A DNA stretch of 9,224 nt from DATKCN01 sp035513175 (GCA_035513175.1 DATKCN010000292.1:1-9224); one strand, 5' to 3'; counted from the first letter of the stretch, positions 1-5,630 are shown. Notes: a model not told the origin generated them from the letters alone. Numbers and translations are program-made.

Positions 1-1
1 A

Positions 2-535
2 GGCCATCGCCAGCGCGCCGTTGACCGCTTCCGGGCTGGCGTGCGTGAGCAACGTCGCGCGCAGCACCTCGCGCACGAACAGCTCGACGTTCAGTTTTCC
101 GAGCGTGTGCGTCAGCGCCACCGGCGCGATGCGGGCCGCCGGACCCGGCTCGACCGGCCCATCGCCCGCCAGCCCCGCCTGAAAATCTCCGCTCTCCGCC
201 GCCCGCTCGATGGCAGCCCGCGTGGTGGGATCGAGGAAGTGCGCGTGCTCCGCGCGCAGCACCCGCACGAAGCGGAACCCGGCGGCGTCCGGATCGATGA
301 AGCCGTTCGTTGAGACGATGCTCTCGATCAGGCACAGCGCCAGCTCGGTGTGCGCCGTGAACTGCCCTGCCAGCGCCAGATGCTCCCCGTTCGGCCCGCT
401 CAGCGGCTCGTATCCGGTTATCGGCGTGTCCCGGGGACCGCCGCGCGCCGGCATCCCCAGCGCATCGCCGATCGCCAGCCCCAGCAGGCAGCCGCTGAAG
501 CGGTCGCTCGGGCTAGCTGCGCCATCTCGATCCAC
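2..535 (-). CDS. ADP-ribosylglycohydrolase-family protein, N-terminal part (cut by window edge)
   Basis: The minus-strand frame from GTG at 535 stays open to the window edge (178 codons). The N-terminus reads DRFSGCLLGLAIGDALGMP, the typical opening of the ARH/DraG family, which removes ADP-ribose from proteins or small molecules. Further on, PAARIAPVAL (about residues 134-143) matches the family's conserved 'A.RIAP.GL' helix. The family's usual metal-binding TDDT signature is replaced by FTAHTELAL (about residues 58-66), so both acidic ligands of that motif are missing. The protein may therefore be inactive or use a different chemistry. GTG is chosen because GAGG lies 8 nt upstream and an in-frame TGA stands about ten codons upstream, with no other start between. 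The C-terminal half is outside the window. The family call is fairly secure; the function is not. Confidence 0.75.
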   Translation of the reverse strand, partial: MDRDGAASPSDRFSGCLLGLAIGDALGMPARGGPRDTPITGYEPLSGPNGEHLALAGQFTAHTELALCLIESIVSTNGFIDPDAAGFRFVRVLRAEHAHFLDPTTRAAIERAAESGDFQAGLAGDGPVEPGPAARIAPVALTHTLGKLNVELFVREVLRATLLTHASPEAVNGALAMA

Positions 536-573
536 AAAGCCATCCTCAACCTGATCACACCGTCATCGACGTG

Positions 574-603
574 ACTGTAGGCAGGGCCGAACGTGAATGT
601 CAA
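574..603 (-). promoter_or_regulatory. Probable sigma70 promoter of the ARH-family gene
   Basis: On the minus strand a perfect -35 box TTGACA (603-598) is followed after 18 nt by TACAGT (579-574), four of six matches to the -10 consensus. Transcription would start near 567, giving a leader of about 32 nt that holds the GAGG ribosome binding site. The spacing and position are right; the -10 is imperfect. Confidence 0.45.
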
Positions 604-1062
604 CCACTGCTGAAGCGCACGGGCCGTTGAGGTTTCCGATCCAGCGCAGTCGTCGATGACCTCGGCGAACATGACAGGATCGCGGCAGGTGCAGGGAGAG
701 CGCACACGCGGGAACCACGCCTGGTTACCGCGCGCCTCGTGAGACGGTTCACGGTCGCTGCTGATCGACAAAGCCCTGCAGCATGTCACTCCCGTGCGAT
801 GACACGAGATTCTGCGGCGCTGATCTATCGCGGCTGGCATGGCGTGGACCGGCTGCTGGCGTGTATCGTCTGTCACATCGTCGTGACAGCGCCGTTGCAG
901 GCTATCTGGCACGCGTGATGACGAGCCGCTGGGCGTTGATGAACTGAGCGACATTCTTCCAGTCAATTCCCCGGACAACCGACGATGTACGGCGTGGCCC
1001 GCGGGAGCGTGGGTGGCCAATATGCCTGAACGCGGGTGCTGGAGCGTAGGATATCGCGGCAG
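604..1062. other. Stretch without a convincing gene
   Basis: No frame here shows recognisable protein similarity. A long minus-strand frame (418-1104) crosses the region, but it overlaps the ARH gene out of frame and has an arginine/serine/proline-rich shadow-like composition in its first half. A short plus-strand frame (799-918, 39 codons) has no ribosome binding site. The region contains two TGTCA/TGACA dyads (784-804 and 870-889) that could be operators. It presumably holds the upstream control region of the MFS gene at 1063, but I see no clear promoter for it. Confidence 0.5.
870..889. repeat. Perfect 7-bp inverted repeat (CTGTCAC-N6-GTGACAG)
   Basis: CTGTCAC (870-876) and GTGACAG (883-889) are exact reverse complements separated by 6 nt. 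The form suits a dimeric repressor site. A looser TGTCA-N11-TGACA copy lies at 784-804. It sits about 175 nt upstream of the MFS start, which is far for a simple operator, so regulation of that gene is only a guess. Confidence 0.3.
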
Positions 1063-2340
1063 ATGCAGACGAAAGAGCGGGCGCAGTTGGTCGCTGAGGA
1101 TCAACAGCGCGTGTATAAGCGCACGCTGACGGTTGTCGTCGTCTCGCAGGTGCTGGCCGGGCTGGGCCTGTCGGCGGGAGTCACCGTGGGCGCCTTGCTC
1201 GCGGAGGACATGCTGGGCTCGACGAGCCTGGCGGGGGCGCCGAGCGCGCTGTTCACATTGGGCTCGGCGGGGGCGGCGCTGATCGTCGGGCGGCTGTCAC
1301 AACGGCGCGGGCGACGAGTCGGCTTGAGCACCGGGTATCTGGCGGGCGCGATTGGGGGCGCCGGAGTCCTCATCGCGGCGATCATCAGTAATCCGGTCGT
1401 GCTCTTCGCGTCGCTGTTTGTCTACGGCTCTGGCATGTCCACCAACCTGCAGGCACGCTACGCGGGGACCGACGTTGCTCCGCCACAGCGCCGTGGGCAG
1501 GCGGTGAGCACGGTCCTCGTCGCGACGACGTTCGGCGCTGTGGCGGGGCCGAACCTTGTCGGCCCGATGGGTGGCGTGGCCGACGCGATTGGCATCCCGG
1601 AGCTGGCAGGCCCGTTCCTGTTGTCGATCGCGGCATACGGGCTGGCGGCGCTGGTGCTGACGGTGTTTCTACGGCCAGACCCGCTGTTGTTCGCCCGAGG
1701 CATCGCCGCATCCGCGCAAGCCACGAGCGGGCGAGTTGCCGCCACGCTATCGGTCGAGCTGCAGCGTCGCGGCATCGCGGTCGGCGCGGCGGTCATGATC
1801 GTTACCCAGGTTGTCATGGTAAGCATCATGACGATGACGCCGATTCATATGCGTCATCACGGGCATGGGCTCTCGGCGACCGGCGTGGTGATCGGGGTGC
1901 ATATCGCCGGCATGTACCTGCCCTCGCCCATCACAGGGTTTCTCGTCGACCGCATCGGCCGTATCCTGCTGGTGATAGCAGCTGGAGTGACGCTGCCCAT
2001 CGCCGGGTTCATTGCCGCGCTGGCTCCCACCGATTCTGTCGCGATTCTGGCGCTGGCGCTGGGGCTGCTGGGGGTTGGCTGGAACTTCGGTCTGGTGGCC
2101 GGCACAGCCATGATTACCGATGCCGCGCCGCTGGAGACGCGGGCCGCCACACAGGGCACGGTCGATGTCGGGGTGGCGCTGTCGGGCGCTGGGGGCGGGA
2201 TCATGAGCGGCGTCATGGTCGCGACGACGAGCTACGCGACGCTGTCGCTGGTTGGCGGAGGCCTGGCGCTGGCCCTGATTCCGGTGGTGGTGATGGCGAT
2301 TGTTGCGCGCCCTGCGCAGAGCACGAGCTCGCCGGCGTAG
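1063..2340 (+). CDS. MFS transporter (drug/metabolite permease)
   Basis: A 425-residue inner-membrane permease of the major facilitator superfamily. The sequence is a run of about twelve hydrophobic helices. It has the loop 2-3 signature GRLSQRRGRRVG (about 76-87), a weaker repeat of it, GFLVDRIGR (about 292-300), in the second half, and the TDVAPPQRRGQA loop (about 136-147). After the central break there is a histidine-rich stretch, IHMRHHGHG (261-269), between helices 7 and 8. These features point to a proton-coupled exporter, but the substrate cannot be deduced. ATG 1063 is preferred, with AGGA about 11 nt upstream; a GTG at 1036 in the same frame is the alternative but lacks a ribosome binding site. 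The gene stands alone and converges on the DinB gene with a 28-nt gap. Confidence 0.85.
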   Translation: MQTKERAQLVAEDQQRVYKRTLTVVVVSQVLAGLGLSAGVTVGALLAEDMLGSTSLAGAPSALFTLGSAGAALIVGRLSQRRGRRVGLSTGYLAGAIGGAGVLIAAIISNPVVLFASLFVYGSGMSTNLQARYAGTDVAPPQRRGQAVSTVLVATTFGAVAGPNLVGPMGGVADAIGIPELAGPFLLSIAAYGLAALVLTVFLRPDPLLFARGIAASAQATSGRVAATLSVELQRRGIAVGAAVMIVTQVVMVSIMTMTPIHMRHHGHGLSATGVVIGVHIAGMYLPSPITGFLVDRIGRILLVIAAGVTLPIAGFIAALAPTDSVAILALALGLLGVGWNFGLVAGTAMITDAAPLETRAATQGTVDVGVALSGAGGGIMSGVMVATTSYATLSLVGGGLALALIPVVVMAIVARPAQSTSSPA

Positions 2341-2357
2341 CAGCGCGCCTGGCTGGC

Positions 2358-2367
2358 CCACGCGTGG
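2358..2367. repeat. 10-bp palindrome between convergent genes
   Basis: CCACGCGTGG is a perfect palindrome in the short gap between the MFS stop and the DinB stop. With no loop and no T-run on either side it is not a standard terminator. No other terminator is visible in the gap. Confidence 0.25.
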
Positions 2368-2368
2368 T

Positions 2369-2875
2369 TCAGCGCTGGCTGGCGTTCCGCTCGTCGATGA
2401 AGATCAGAAAATCGAGCCAGCCGGGCGAGTGGCCCAATTGAGTCAGCCGGACCGCCGCCTCGCTCCGGTGCTGCGTGGCGTGGTTGATCTGATGCAGCAA
2501 CTGCTGCCACAGCGGGTACGCCCAGGTCTCGCCAAGCACGTTGACGTAGGAGACAACTCTCCCGAGGTCTGCGTCGCCGAGACCCTCAAGAAAGCCCCGT
2601 GTCTCGGCCGCGACCGCTGCCGAGTGGGCGCGGATGCTGGCGACATCGGGAAACGCGGCCGGGTCCCGCGTGGCATCCGGCGATCGCCCTCGCCACCGTT
2701 CGAGGTACATCCACTCGGCGTCGACGATGTGGACGAGCGTGTCCCGGATCGAGCCGTACCCTCCGCCACTGTCCGCCAGCAGTTGCGTCGGATCGAGATT
2801 CTTGGCGGCGTCCAGCACCCGCGCGTTGGCCCAGGCGTTGTACGCGTACACGGTTCGGACAGCATTGGCAAACAT
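2369..2875 (-). CDS. DinB-family (DinB/YfiT-like) metal-binding protein
   Basis: A 168-residue protein, the usual length for the DinB/YfiT four-helix-bundle family. The N-terminus MFANAVRTVYAYNAWANARVL is the typical first helix (the Y..WAN motif). The three metal-binding histidines are present: H49 in SIRDTLVHI and H132 and H136 in INHATQHRSE. Members bind a divalent metal; characterised relatives include thiol-dependent S-transferases for bacillithiol, mycothiol or glutathione, and many are stress-induced. The substrate here is unknown. ATG 2875 is preceded by TAGGA about 7 nt upstream. It lies 174 nt downstream of the sulfur operon on the same strand but is separated from it by two hairpins, so it is probably a separate unit. 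Because thiol S-transferases occur in this family, a link to the neighbouring thiol/sulfur genes is possible but unproven. Confidence 0.88.
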   Translation of the reverse strand: MFANAVRTVYAYNAWANARVLDAAKNLDPTQLLADSGGGYGSIRDTLVHIVDAEWMYLERWRGRSPDATRDPAAFPDVASIRAHSAAVAAETRGFLEGLGDADLGRVVSYVNVLGETWAYPLWQQLLHQINHATQHRSEAAVRLTQLGHSPGWLDFLIFIDERNASQR

Positions 2876-2910
2876 GGGCGAATCCTACTGAAGTTGACCT
2901 CTGAGTAGCC

Positions 2911-2940
2911 ACAAGCCAGCGGCACGCGCCGCCGGCTTGT
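2911..2940 (-). terminator. Strong hairpin, possible terminator downstream of the sulfur operon
   Basis: ACAAGCC (2911-2917) pairs with GGCTTGT (2934-2940), and GCGGC (2919-2923) pairs with GCCGC (2928-2932) around a 4-nt loop. The one non-matching position (2918/2933) would be an A·C mismatch in plus-strand RNA but a U·G wobble in minus-strand RNA. The stem is therefore continuous (13 pairs) only in the minus transcript. No U-run follows on that strand, so it is not a textbook intrinsic terminator. Confidence 0.4.
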
Positions 2941-3011
2941 AAAACGGGCGAGCTGAAGCGTCCGACGCATGTCATCAGTCAGGGAGTCGCCCCGACGACA
3001 TCGAGGGAGCA

Positions 3012-3036
3012 GAGCGCGCCGACCATTGGCGCGCTC
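3012..3036 (-). terminator. Hairpin just after the DsrE-like stop codon, probable operon terminator
   Basis: GAGCGCGCC (3012-3020) and GGCGCGCTC (3028-3036) form a perfect 9-bp stem with a 7-nt loop. It begins 13 nt after the stop codon of the last gene of the minus-strand operon. The sequence following it on that strand is pyrimidine-rich (TCTGCTCCCT) but has no true U-run. Together with the second hairpin at 2911-2940 it probably ends or stabilises the operon mRNA. Confidence 0.5.
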
Positions 3037-3049
3037 CCGCCGCCCTGGG

Positions 3050-3409
3050 TCACGCTGAGAACGGCGCGTACCCATTGGCCAGATACTCGACCAGACGCGC
3101 CGCCCCCGCGATCTCGGCTCCCTCGATCAGATCGCCCTCGCCGATGTTGCGTGGCTTGCAGCAGGCAGCGCAGGCGATCAGCGTGCCGCCCCCGGCGACG
3201 TACTGGCCGATCAGCTCCTTGACCGGCGCGAAGCCCTCCTTGTGGATGTCGTCCGCGTGCCCCTTGGTCGCCAGCCGCACGCCCTCGACCGTCAGAAAGA
3301 CTACGGCCTCGTGGTCGGAGGCCAGCGCCGTGTTGCCGACGATGAATGCCAGCGTGGCGCGTTCAGCGTCATCGTTGCCGTAGCTACCGTAAACGAGAAT
3401 CTTCGCCAT
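3050..3409 (-). CDS. Small DsrE-family sulfur-carrier-like protein
   Basis: A 119-residue cytoplasmic protein, the usual size of DsrE/YchN-like proteins that carry or relay sulfane sulfur on a cysteine. It starts MAKILVYGSYGNDD, a first beta strand and glycine turn typical of the fold, and has a cysteine cluster ACAACCKPR (C80, C83, C84) at the position of the family's active cysteine. HADDIHKEGF (51-60) precedes it. ATG 3409 has GAGG 8 nt upstream. It overlaps the end of the TusA-like gene by 26 nt, so the two are translationally linked. Coupling of DsrE- and TusA-type carriers is well known in sulfur-oxidation and tRNA-thiolation pathways; here the partner may be either TusA-like domain of this operon. 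It is the last gene of the operon. Confidence 0.85.
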   Translation of the reverse strand: MAKILVYGSYGNDDAERATLAFIVGNTALASDHEAVVFLTVEGVRLATKGHADDIHKEGFAPVKELIGQYVAGGGTLIACAACCKPRNIGEGDLIEGAEIAGAARLVEYLANGYAPFSA

Positions 3410-3662
3410 GGGGTGTGCCTCGCTTTCTCAGGTAGTAGACTGCGTACTCGTCGTAGTCATCCATCCCGAGGTAGCCGTGGCCGGTCATGCGACTCCAGGC
3501 GCGCAGATCCAGTTGGGCACTCGGGTCGTAGGCGACAACCGCCAGAATCTCGCCCGGCTGCAGGGGATCGATCGCCGCGCGGACGTTCAGGATCAGCGTG
3601 GCGCAGTTCTCCTCGCCGGCATCCAGCGTGGCCGTGACGGTATGCCCGCCGGTCTCATCCAT
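3384..3662 (-). CDS. TusA-like sulfur carrier protein (stand-alone)
   Basis: A 92-residue TusA-like protein, a small two-layer fold that carries persulfide sulfur. The putative carrier cysteine is C20 in EENCATLILNVRAAIDPLQPGEIL, close to where E. coli TusA has Cys19. The usual CPxP motif is altered to CATL, so it is an atypical member. The C-terminal part DLRAWSRMTGHGYLG parallels DLPAWCRMVGHAYLG at the end of the preceding gene, which indicates a tandem duplication. The start ATG (3662) overlaps the upstream TGA in ATGGATGA, typical translational coupling. A longer version from ATG 3701, which has a GGGAGGGGG stretch just upstream, is possible, but that stretch encodes conserved glycines of the upstream protein. 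Confidence 0.75.
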   Translation of the reverse strand: MDETGGHTVTATLDAGEENCATLILNVRAAIDPLQPGEILAVVAYDPSAQLDLRAWSRMTGHGYLGMDDYDEYAVYYLRKRGTPHGEDSRLR

Positions 3663-4752
3663 CCTTGCGGCGGATGAAGTAGCGTCCGTGATCGTTCCCA
3701 TCACCCCCTCCCAGGTAGGCGTGCCCGACCATGCGACACCAGGCGGGCAGGTCGGCCACAACACCGGCGTCAGTGGAGCGGACCTCCAGCACCGCGCCGG
3801 GCGCCATGGCCTTCAGCCGCTGCGCGATCGTGAGTAGAGGACCGTCGCCGCAGCCGAGGTGTCCGGCGTCGTAGACCTCGTCGGCGGATGCCGGGATGTC
3901 TCCGGCGCTAACCGGCTCTCCCGCCTCGGCGACCGGTTCAGGTCTTCGGGCTGGCCGGGATTCGTCGCGCGCCGCGACGGGCTTGTATGCCAGCACATTG
4001 ACGCCCCTGGTGTCGAACGCGGCCGCGCTGGAGGCCTGTGGGGCGTCGGCATAGGTGTCGTAGCGTTCGGTGGAGAACTGGATGCGCTCGAAGCCGGCGT
4101 TCCAGATGATGTCGGTCAACGCTGCCTCCGGCAGCGCGCCGGCAATTCAGCCGGTCCAGAGCCTGATGTCGTTCTGGGCCGAGAGTGGCACCTCGCGCCC
4201 GACGATGATGTCGGCGATCTGGATCCGGCCGCCCGGCTTCAACACCCGGAAAATCTCCGCGAAGACCTGCTCCTTGTCGGGGCTGAGGTTGATGACGCCG
4301 TTCGAGATCACGACGTCGATCGATTCGCTGTCGACCGGCAGCTCTTCGATGTAGCCCTCGCGGAAGGTGGCGTGCTCCAGTCCGAGCTGGAGAGCGTTGT
4401 CACGCGCCTTCTCGAGCATGGCGCGGGTCATGTCGATGCCGACCACGCGCCCGCTCTCCCCGACCTGCCGCGCGGCCAGGATTGCGTCGAAGCCCGCGCC
4501 GGACCCGAGATCGACAACCGTCTCTTCCGGCGCAAGCGGGCCGAGCGCGAACGGATTGCCGACTCCGGCGAAGCTCTCGACCACGCTGTCCGGCAAGGGG
4601 TCGACCTGCTCGGCCGCATACCCAAGCCGTTGCGCGAGTGGACGGCCGACGTGGAAGTGGAAGCCTTTGGTGGGACAGGCCGCCACCTCCTCGTATTCGT
4701 GCTGGATCGCCTCGCGCAGCACGCGAATATCAATCGTCAGTGCCGTGGCCAT
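3655..4752 (-). CDS. Selenocysteine-containing ArsM-like methyltransferase fused to a TusA-like domain (in-frame UGA read as Sec)
   Basis: Read through one TGA, this frame gives a 365-residue protein. Residues 1-200 are a class I SAM-dependent methyltransferase: VVDLGSGAGFDA (79-90) is motif I, GRVVGIDMT (101-109) supplies the acidic ribose ligand, then VISNGVINLSPDK (148-160) and EIFRVLKPGGRI (166-177). LWTG-U202-IAGALPEAALTDIIWNAGFE continues without a frame change into the normal ArsM-type C-terminal section, ending RGVNVLAYKP (about 249-258). In ArsM arsenite methyltransferases the U202 position is the conserved substrate-binding cysteine, and C26 (AACPTKGFHFH) probably matches the N-terminal one; the third ArsM cysteine is missing. 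A Pro/Ala-rich linker (about 259-290) leads to a TusA-like domain (291-365) with C301 (GCGDGPL) and C339. ATG 4752 has AAAGGAG 5 nt upstream. The substrate could be arsenic, selenium, tellurium or a thiol/persulfide. A nonsense mutation is the main alternative. Confidence 0.8.
4120..4149 (-). promoter_or_regulatory. UGA codon and candidate bacterial SECIS hairpin
   Basis: The in-frame TGA is at 4149-4147. Beginning 13 nt 3' of it on the coding strand, CGCTGCC (4136-4130) and GGCAGCG (4126-4120) form a perfect 7-bp stem around the loop GGA (4129-4127). Seventeen nucleotides separate the UGA from the loop. Known bacterial SECIS elements lie in the coding region right after the UGA, with a small apical loop roughly 16-37 nt downstream that has a G among its first two bases; this hairpin fits. 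SelB would bind it to deliver Sec-tRNA. The selA/B/C/D genes are not in this window, so the genome's capacity is untested. Confidence 0.7.
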
Positions 4753-4793
4753 GCTGTCTCCTTTCACGTGGAACCATCGTGCGGCTCAACATT

Positions 4794-4850
4794 GGGGCTC
4801 TATCGGCGTCCAGCACGTCCCGTTCCGGCCCGGTCCTCCTGCTGAGCCCC
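4794..4850 (-). promoter_or_regulatory. Possible structured leader of the selenoprotein operon
   Basis: From the predicted start near 4886, the operon mRNA would have a leader of about 134 nt. Within it GGGGCTC (4794-4800) and GAGCCCC (4844-4850) are exact complements, and CAGC (4811-4814) can pair with GCTG (4841-4844) inside. This would give a long branched stem upstream of the ribosome binding site (4758-4764). The sequence is very GC-rich, so chance pairing is likely enough that this is only a candidate. I recognise no known riboswitch. Confidence 0.25.
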
Positions 4851-4873
4851 TCCGGCGGATCACCGGCGCCCCC

Positions 4874-4902
4874 TTGACGAGTCTGTGCAAGTAATATATT
4901 AT
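4874..4902 (+). promoter_or_regulatory. Promoter of the arsR-rhodanese operon
   Basis: TTGACG (4874-4879) and TATTAT (4897-4902) are separated by exactly 17 nt, each one base from the sigma70 consensus. The start point would be near 4909, giving a leader of about 30 nt before GTG 4940 with its GAGG site. The box lies in an AT-rich island that stands out from the GC-rich surroundings. Confidence 0.65.
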
Positions 4903-4917
4903 TCTCTTGAGTACTTG
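4888..4917. promoter_or_regulatory. Candidate operator for the ArsR-rhodanese protein
   Basis: TAATATATTA (4892-4901) is a perfect 10-bp palindrome spanning both -10 boxes. Around it CAAGTA (4888-4893) and TACTTG (4912-4917) form a second exact inverted repeat spaced by 18 nt. AT-rich dyads over the -10 region are typical ArsR-family operators. The regulator encoded immediately to the right is the obvious candidate to bind here and repress both arms, but binding is inferred. Confidence 0.5.
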
Positions 4918-4921
4918 TCAA
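4893..4921 (-). promoter_or_regulatory. Promoter of the methyltransferase-TusA-DsrE operon
   Basis: On the minus strand a perfect -35 TTGACA (4921-4916) is followed after 17 nt by TATATT (4898-4893). Transcription would begin near 4886. The -10 box overlaps the -10 of the opposite promoter, so the two should exclude each other or be controlled together. Confidence 0.65.
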
Positions 4922-4939
4922 TAGGTGAATGAGGAGCAT

Positions 4940-5614
4940 GTGGACCATCGCGCATTCAAGGACAGCCTGTATGGCGAGTTCGCCCGCATCGGCAAGGCGC
5001 TGGCCAACCCGCACCGGCTCGAGTTCCTCGACCTGCTCGCCCAGCGCGAGTGGAGCGTCGAGGAACTGTCGCAGGAGACGCGCCTCTCCGTCGCCAACGC
5101 CTCGCAGCATCTGCAGGTGCTGCGCGCCGCCCAGCTCGTCGAGACGCGCCGCAACGGCCTGCGCGTCTACTACCGGCTCGCCGACGCGGACGTGTACCGG
5201 CTCTTGCAGGTCGTGCGCGACCTGAGCGAGCGGCGGCTGGCCGAGATCGACCGCATCGTCGATACCTTCCTGGGGAACCGCGACGAGTTCGAGCCGATCG
5301 ACGCCACGTCCCTGCTGCGCCGTCTCAATGACGAGAACGTCGTGGTTCTCGATGTCCGCCCGCCCGGGGAGTATCGCGCCGGTCATTTGCCCGGCGCCCG
5401 CTCGATCCCGATCGATGAGTTGGAGGCGCGGCTCGGCGAGCTGAGCCCCGACCGCGAGATCGTCGCCTACTGCCGCGGCCCCTACTGCGTCTATGCCGAC
5501 GAGGCCGTCGAGCTGCTGGCCGCCCGTGGCTACCGGGCCCAGCGCTTTACCCATGGCTTCCCGGACTGGCAGGTCGCCGGTCTGCCGGTCGAACGAGACG
5601 AGGTTCCCTCCTGA
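4940..5614 (+). CDS. ArsR-family regulator with C-terminal rhodanese domain
   Basis: A 224-residue two-domain cytoplasmic protein. Residues about 10-85 are an ArsR winged helix (ARIGKALANPHRLEFLDLL, recognition helix SVANASQHLQVLRAAQLV, wing RRNGLRVYYRLAD). After a helical linker, residues about 121-219 are a rhodanese domain (VVLDVRPPGEYRAGHLPGA, then catalytic loop CRGPYC with C178 and C183, ending THGFPDWQVAGLPV). The DNA-binding domain has no cysteine, so sensing of metals by classical ArsR thiols is unlikely. The rhodanese cysteines suggest a sensor of persulfide or another sulfane sulfur donor; this role is inferred. GTG 4940 has GAGG 5 nt upstream; GTG 4925 in frame (five residues longer) is an alternative without a ribosome binding site. 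It begins the plus-strand operon. Confidence 0.9.
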   Translation: MDHRAFKDSLYGEFARIGKALANPHRLEFLDLLAQREWSVEELSQETRLSVANASQHLQVLRAAQLVETRRNGLRVYYRLADADVYRLLQVVRDLSERRLAEIDRIVDTFLGNRDEFEPIDATSLLRRLNDENVVVLDVRPPGEYRAGHLPGARSIPIDELEARLGELSPDREIVAYCRGPYCVYADEAVELLAARGYRAQRFTHGFPDWQVAGLPVERDEVPS

Positions 5615-5630
5615 ACGCGTCCCAACCGAT

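Noticed and set aside
799..918. Small plus-strand frame of 39 codons with a hydrophobic middle
   Set aside because: No ribosome binding site and no recognisable similarity; it also contains the dyad at 870-889.
418..1104. Long minus-strand open frame of 228 codons upstream of and overlapping the ARH-family gene
   Set aside because: It overlaps the well-supported ARH frame out of phase. Its first half has shadow-like composition, and no part resembles a family I know. The segment around 560-680 looks somewhat protein-like and could be a remnant, but I cannot support a gene.
3655..4119. Separate TusA-like gene starting at TTG 4119
   Set aside because: Its first 50 residues are the C-terminal part of the methyltransferase in the same frame, the sequence before TTG shows no good ribosome binding site, and the conserved segment runs upstream across the UGA. 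Read-through as Sec explains the data better.
4147..4752. Methyltransferase as a pseudogene with a nonsense mutation
   Set aside because: The rest of the frame is intact on both sides, the stop is UGA exactly at the conserved cysteine, and a SECIS-like hairpin follows. It remains the main alternative until Sec genes are checked.
4730..5554. Long minus-strand open frame of 274 codons opposite the ArsR-rhodanese gene
   Set aside because: It is a shadow of the ArsR-rhodanese coding strand, which has clear domains, and it crosses the promoter region.
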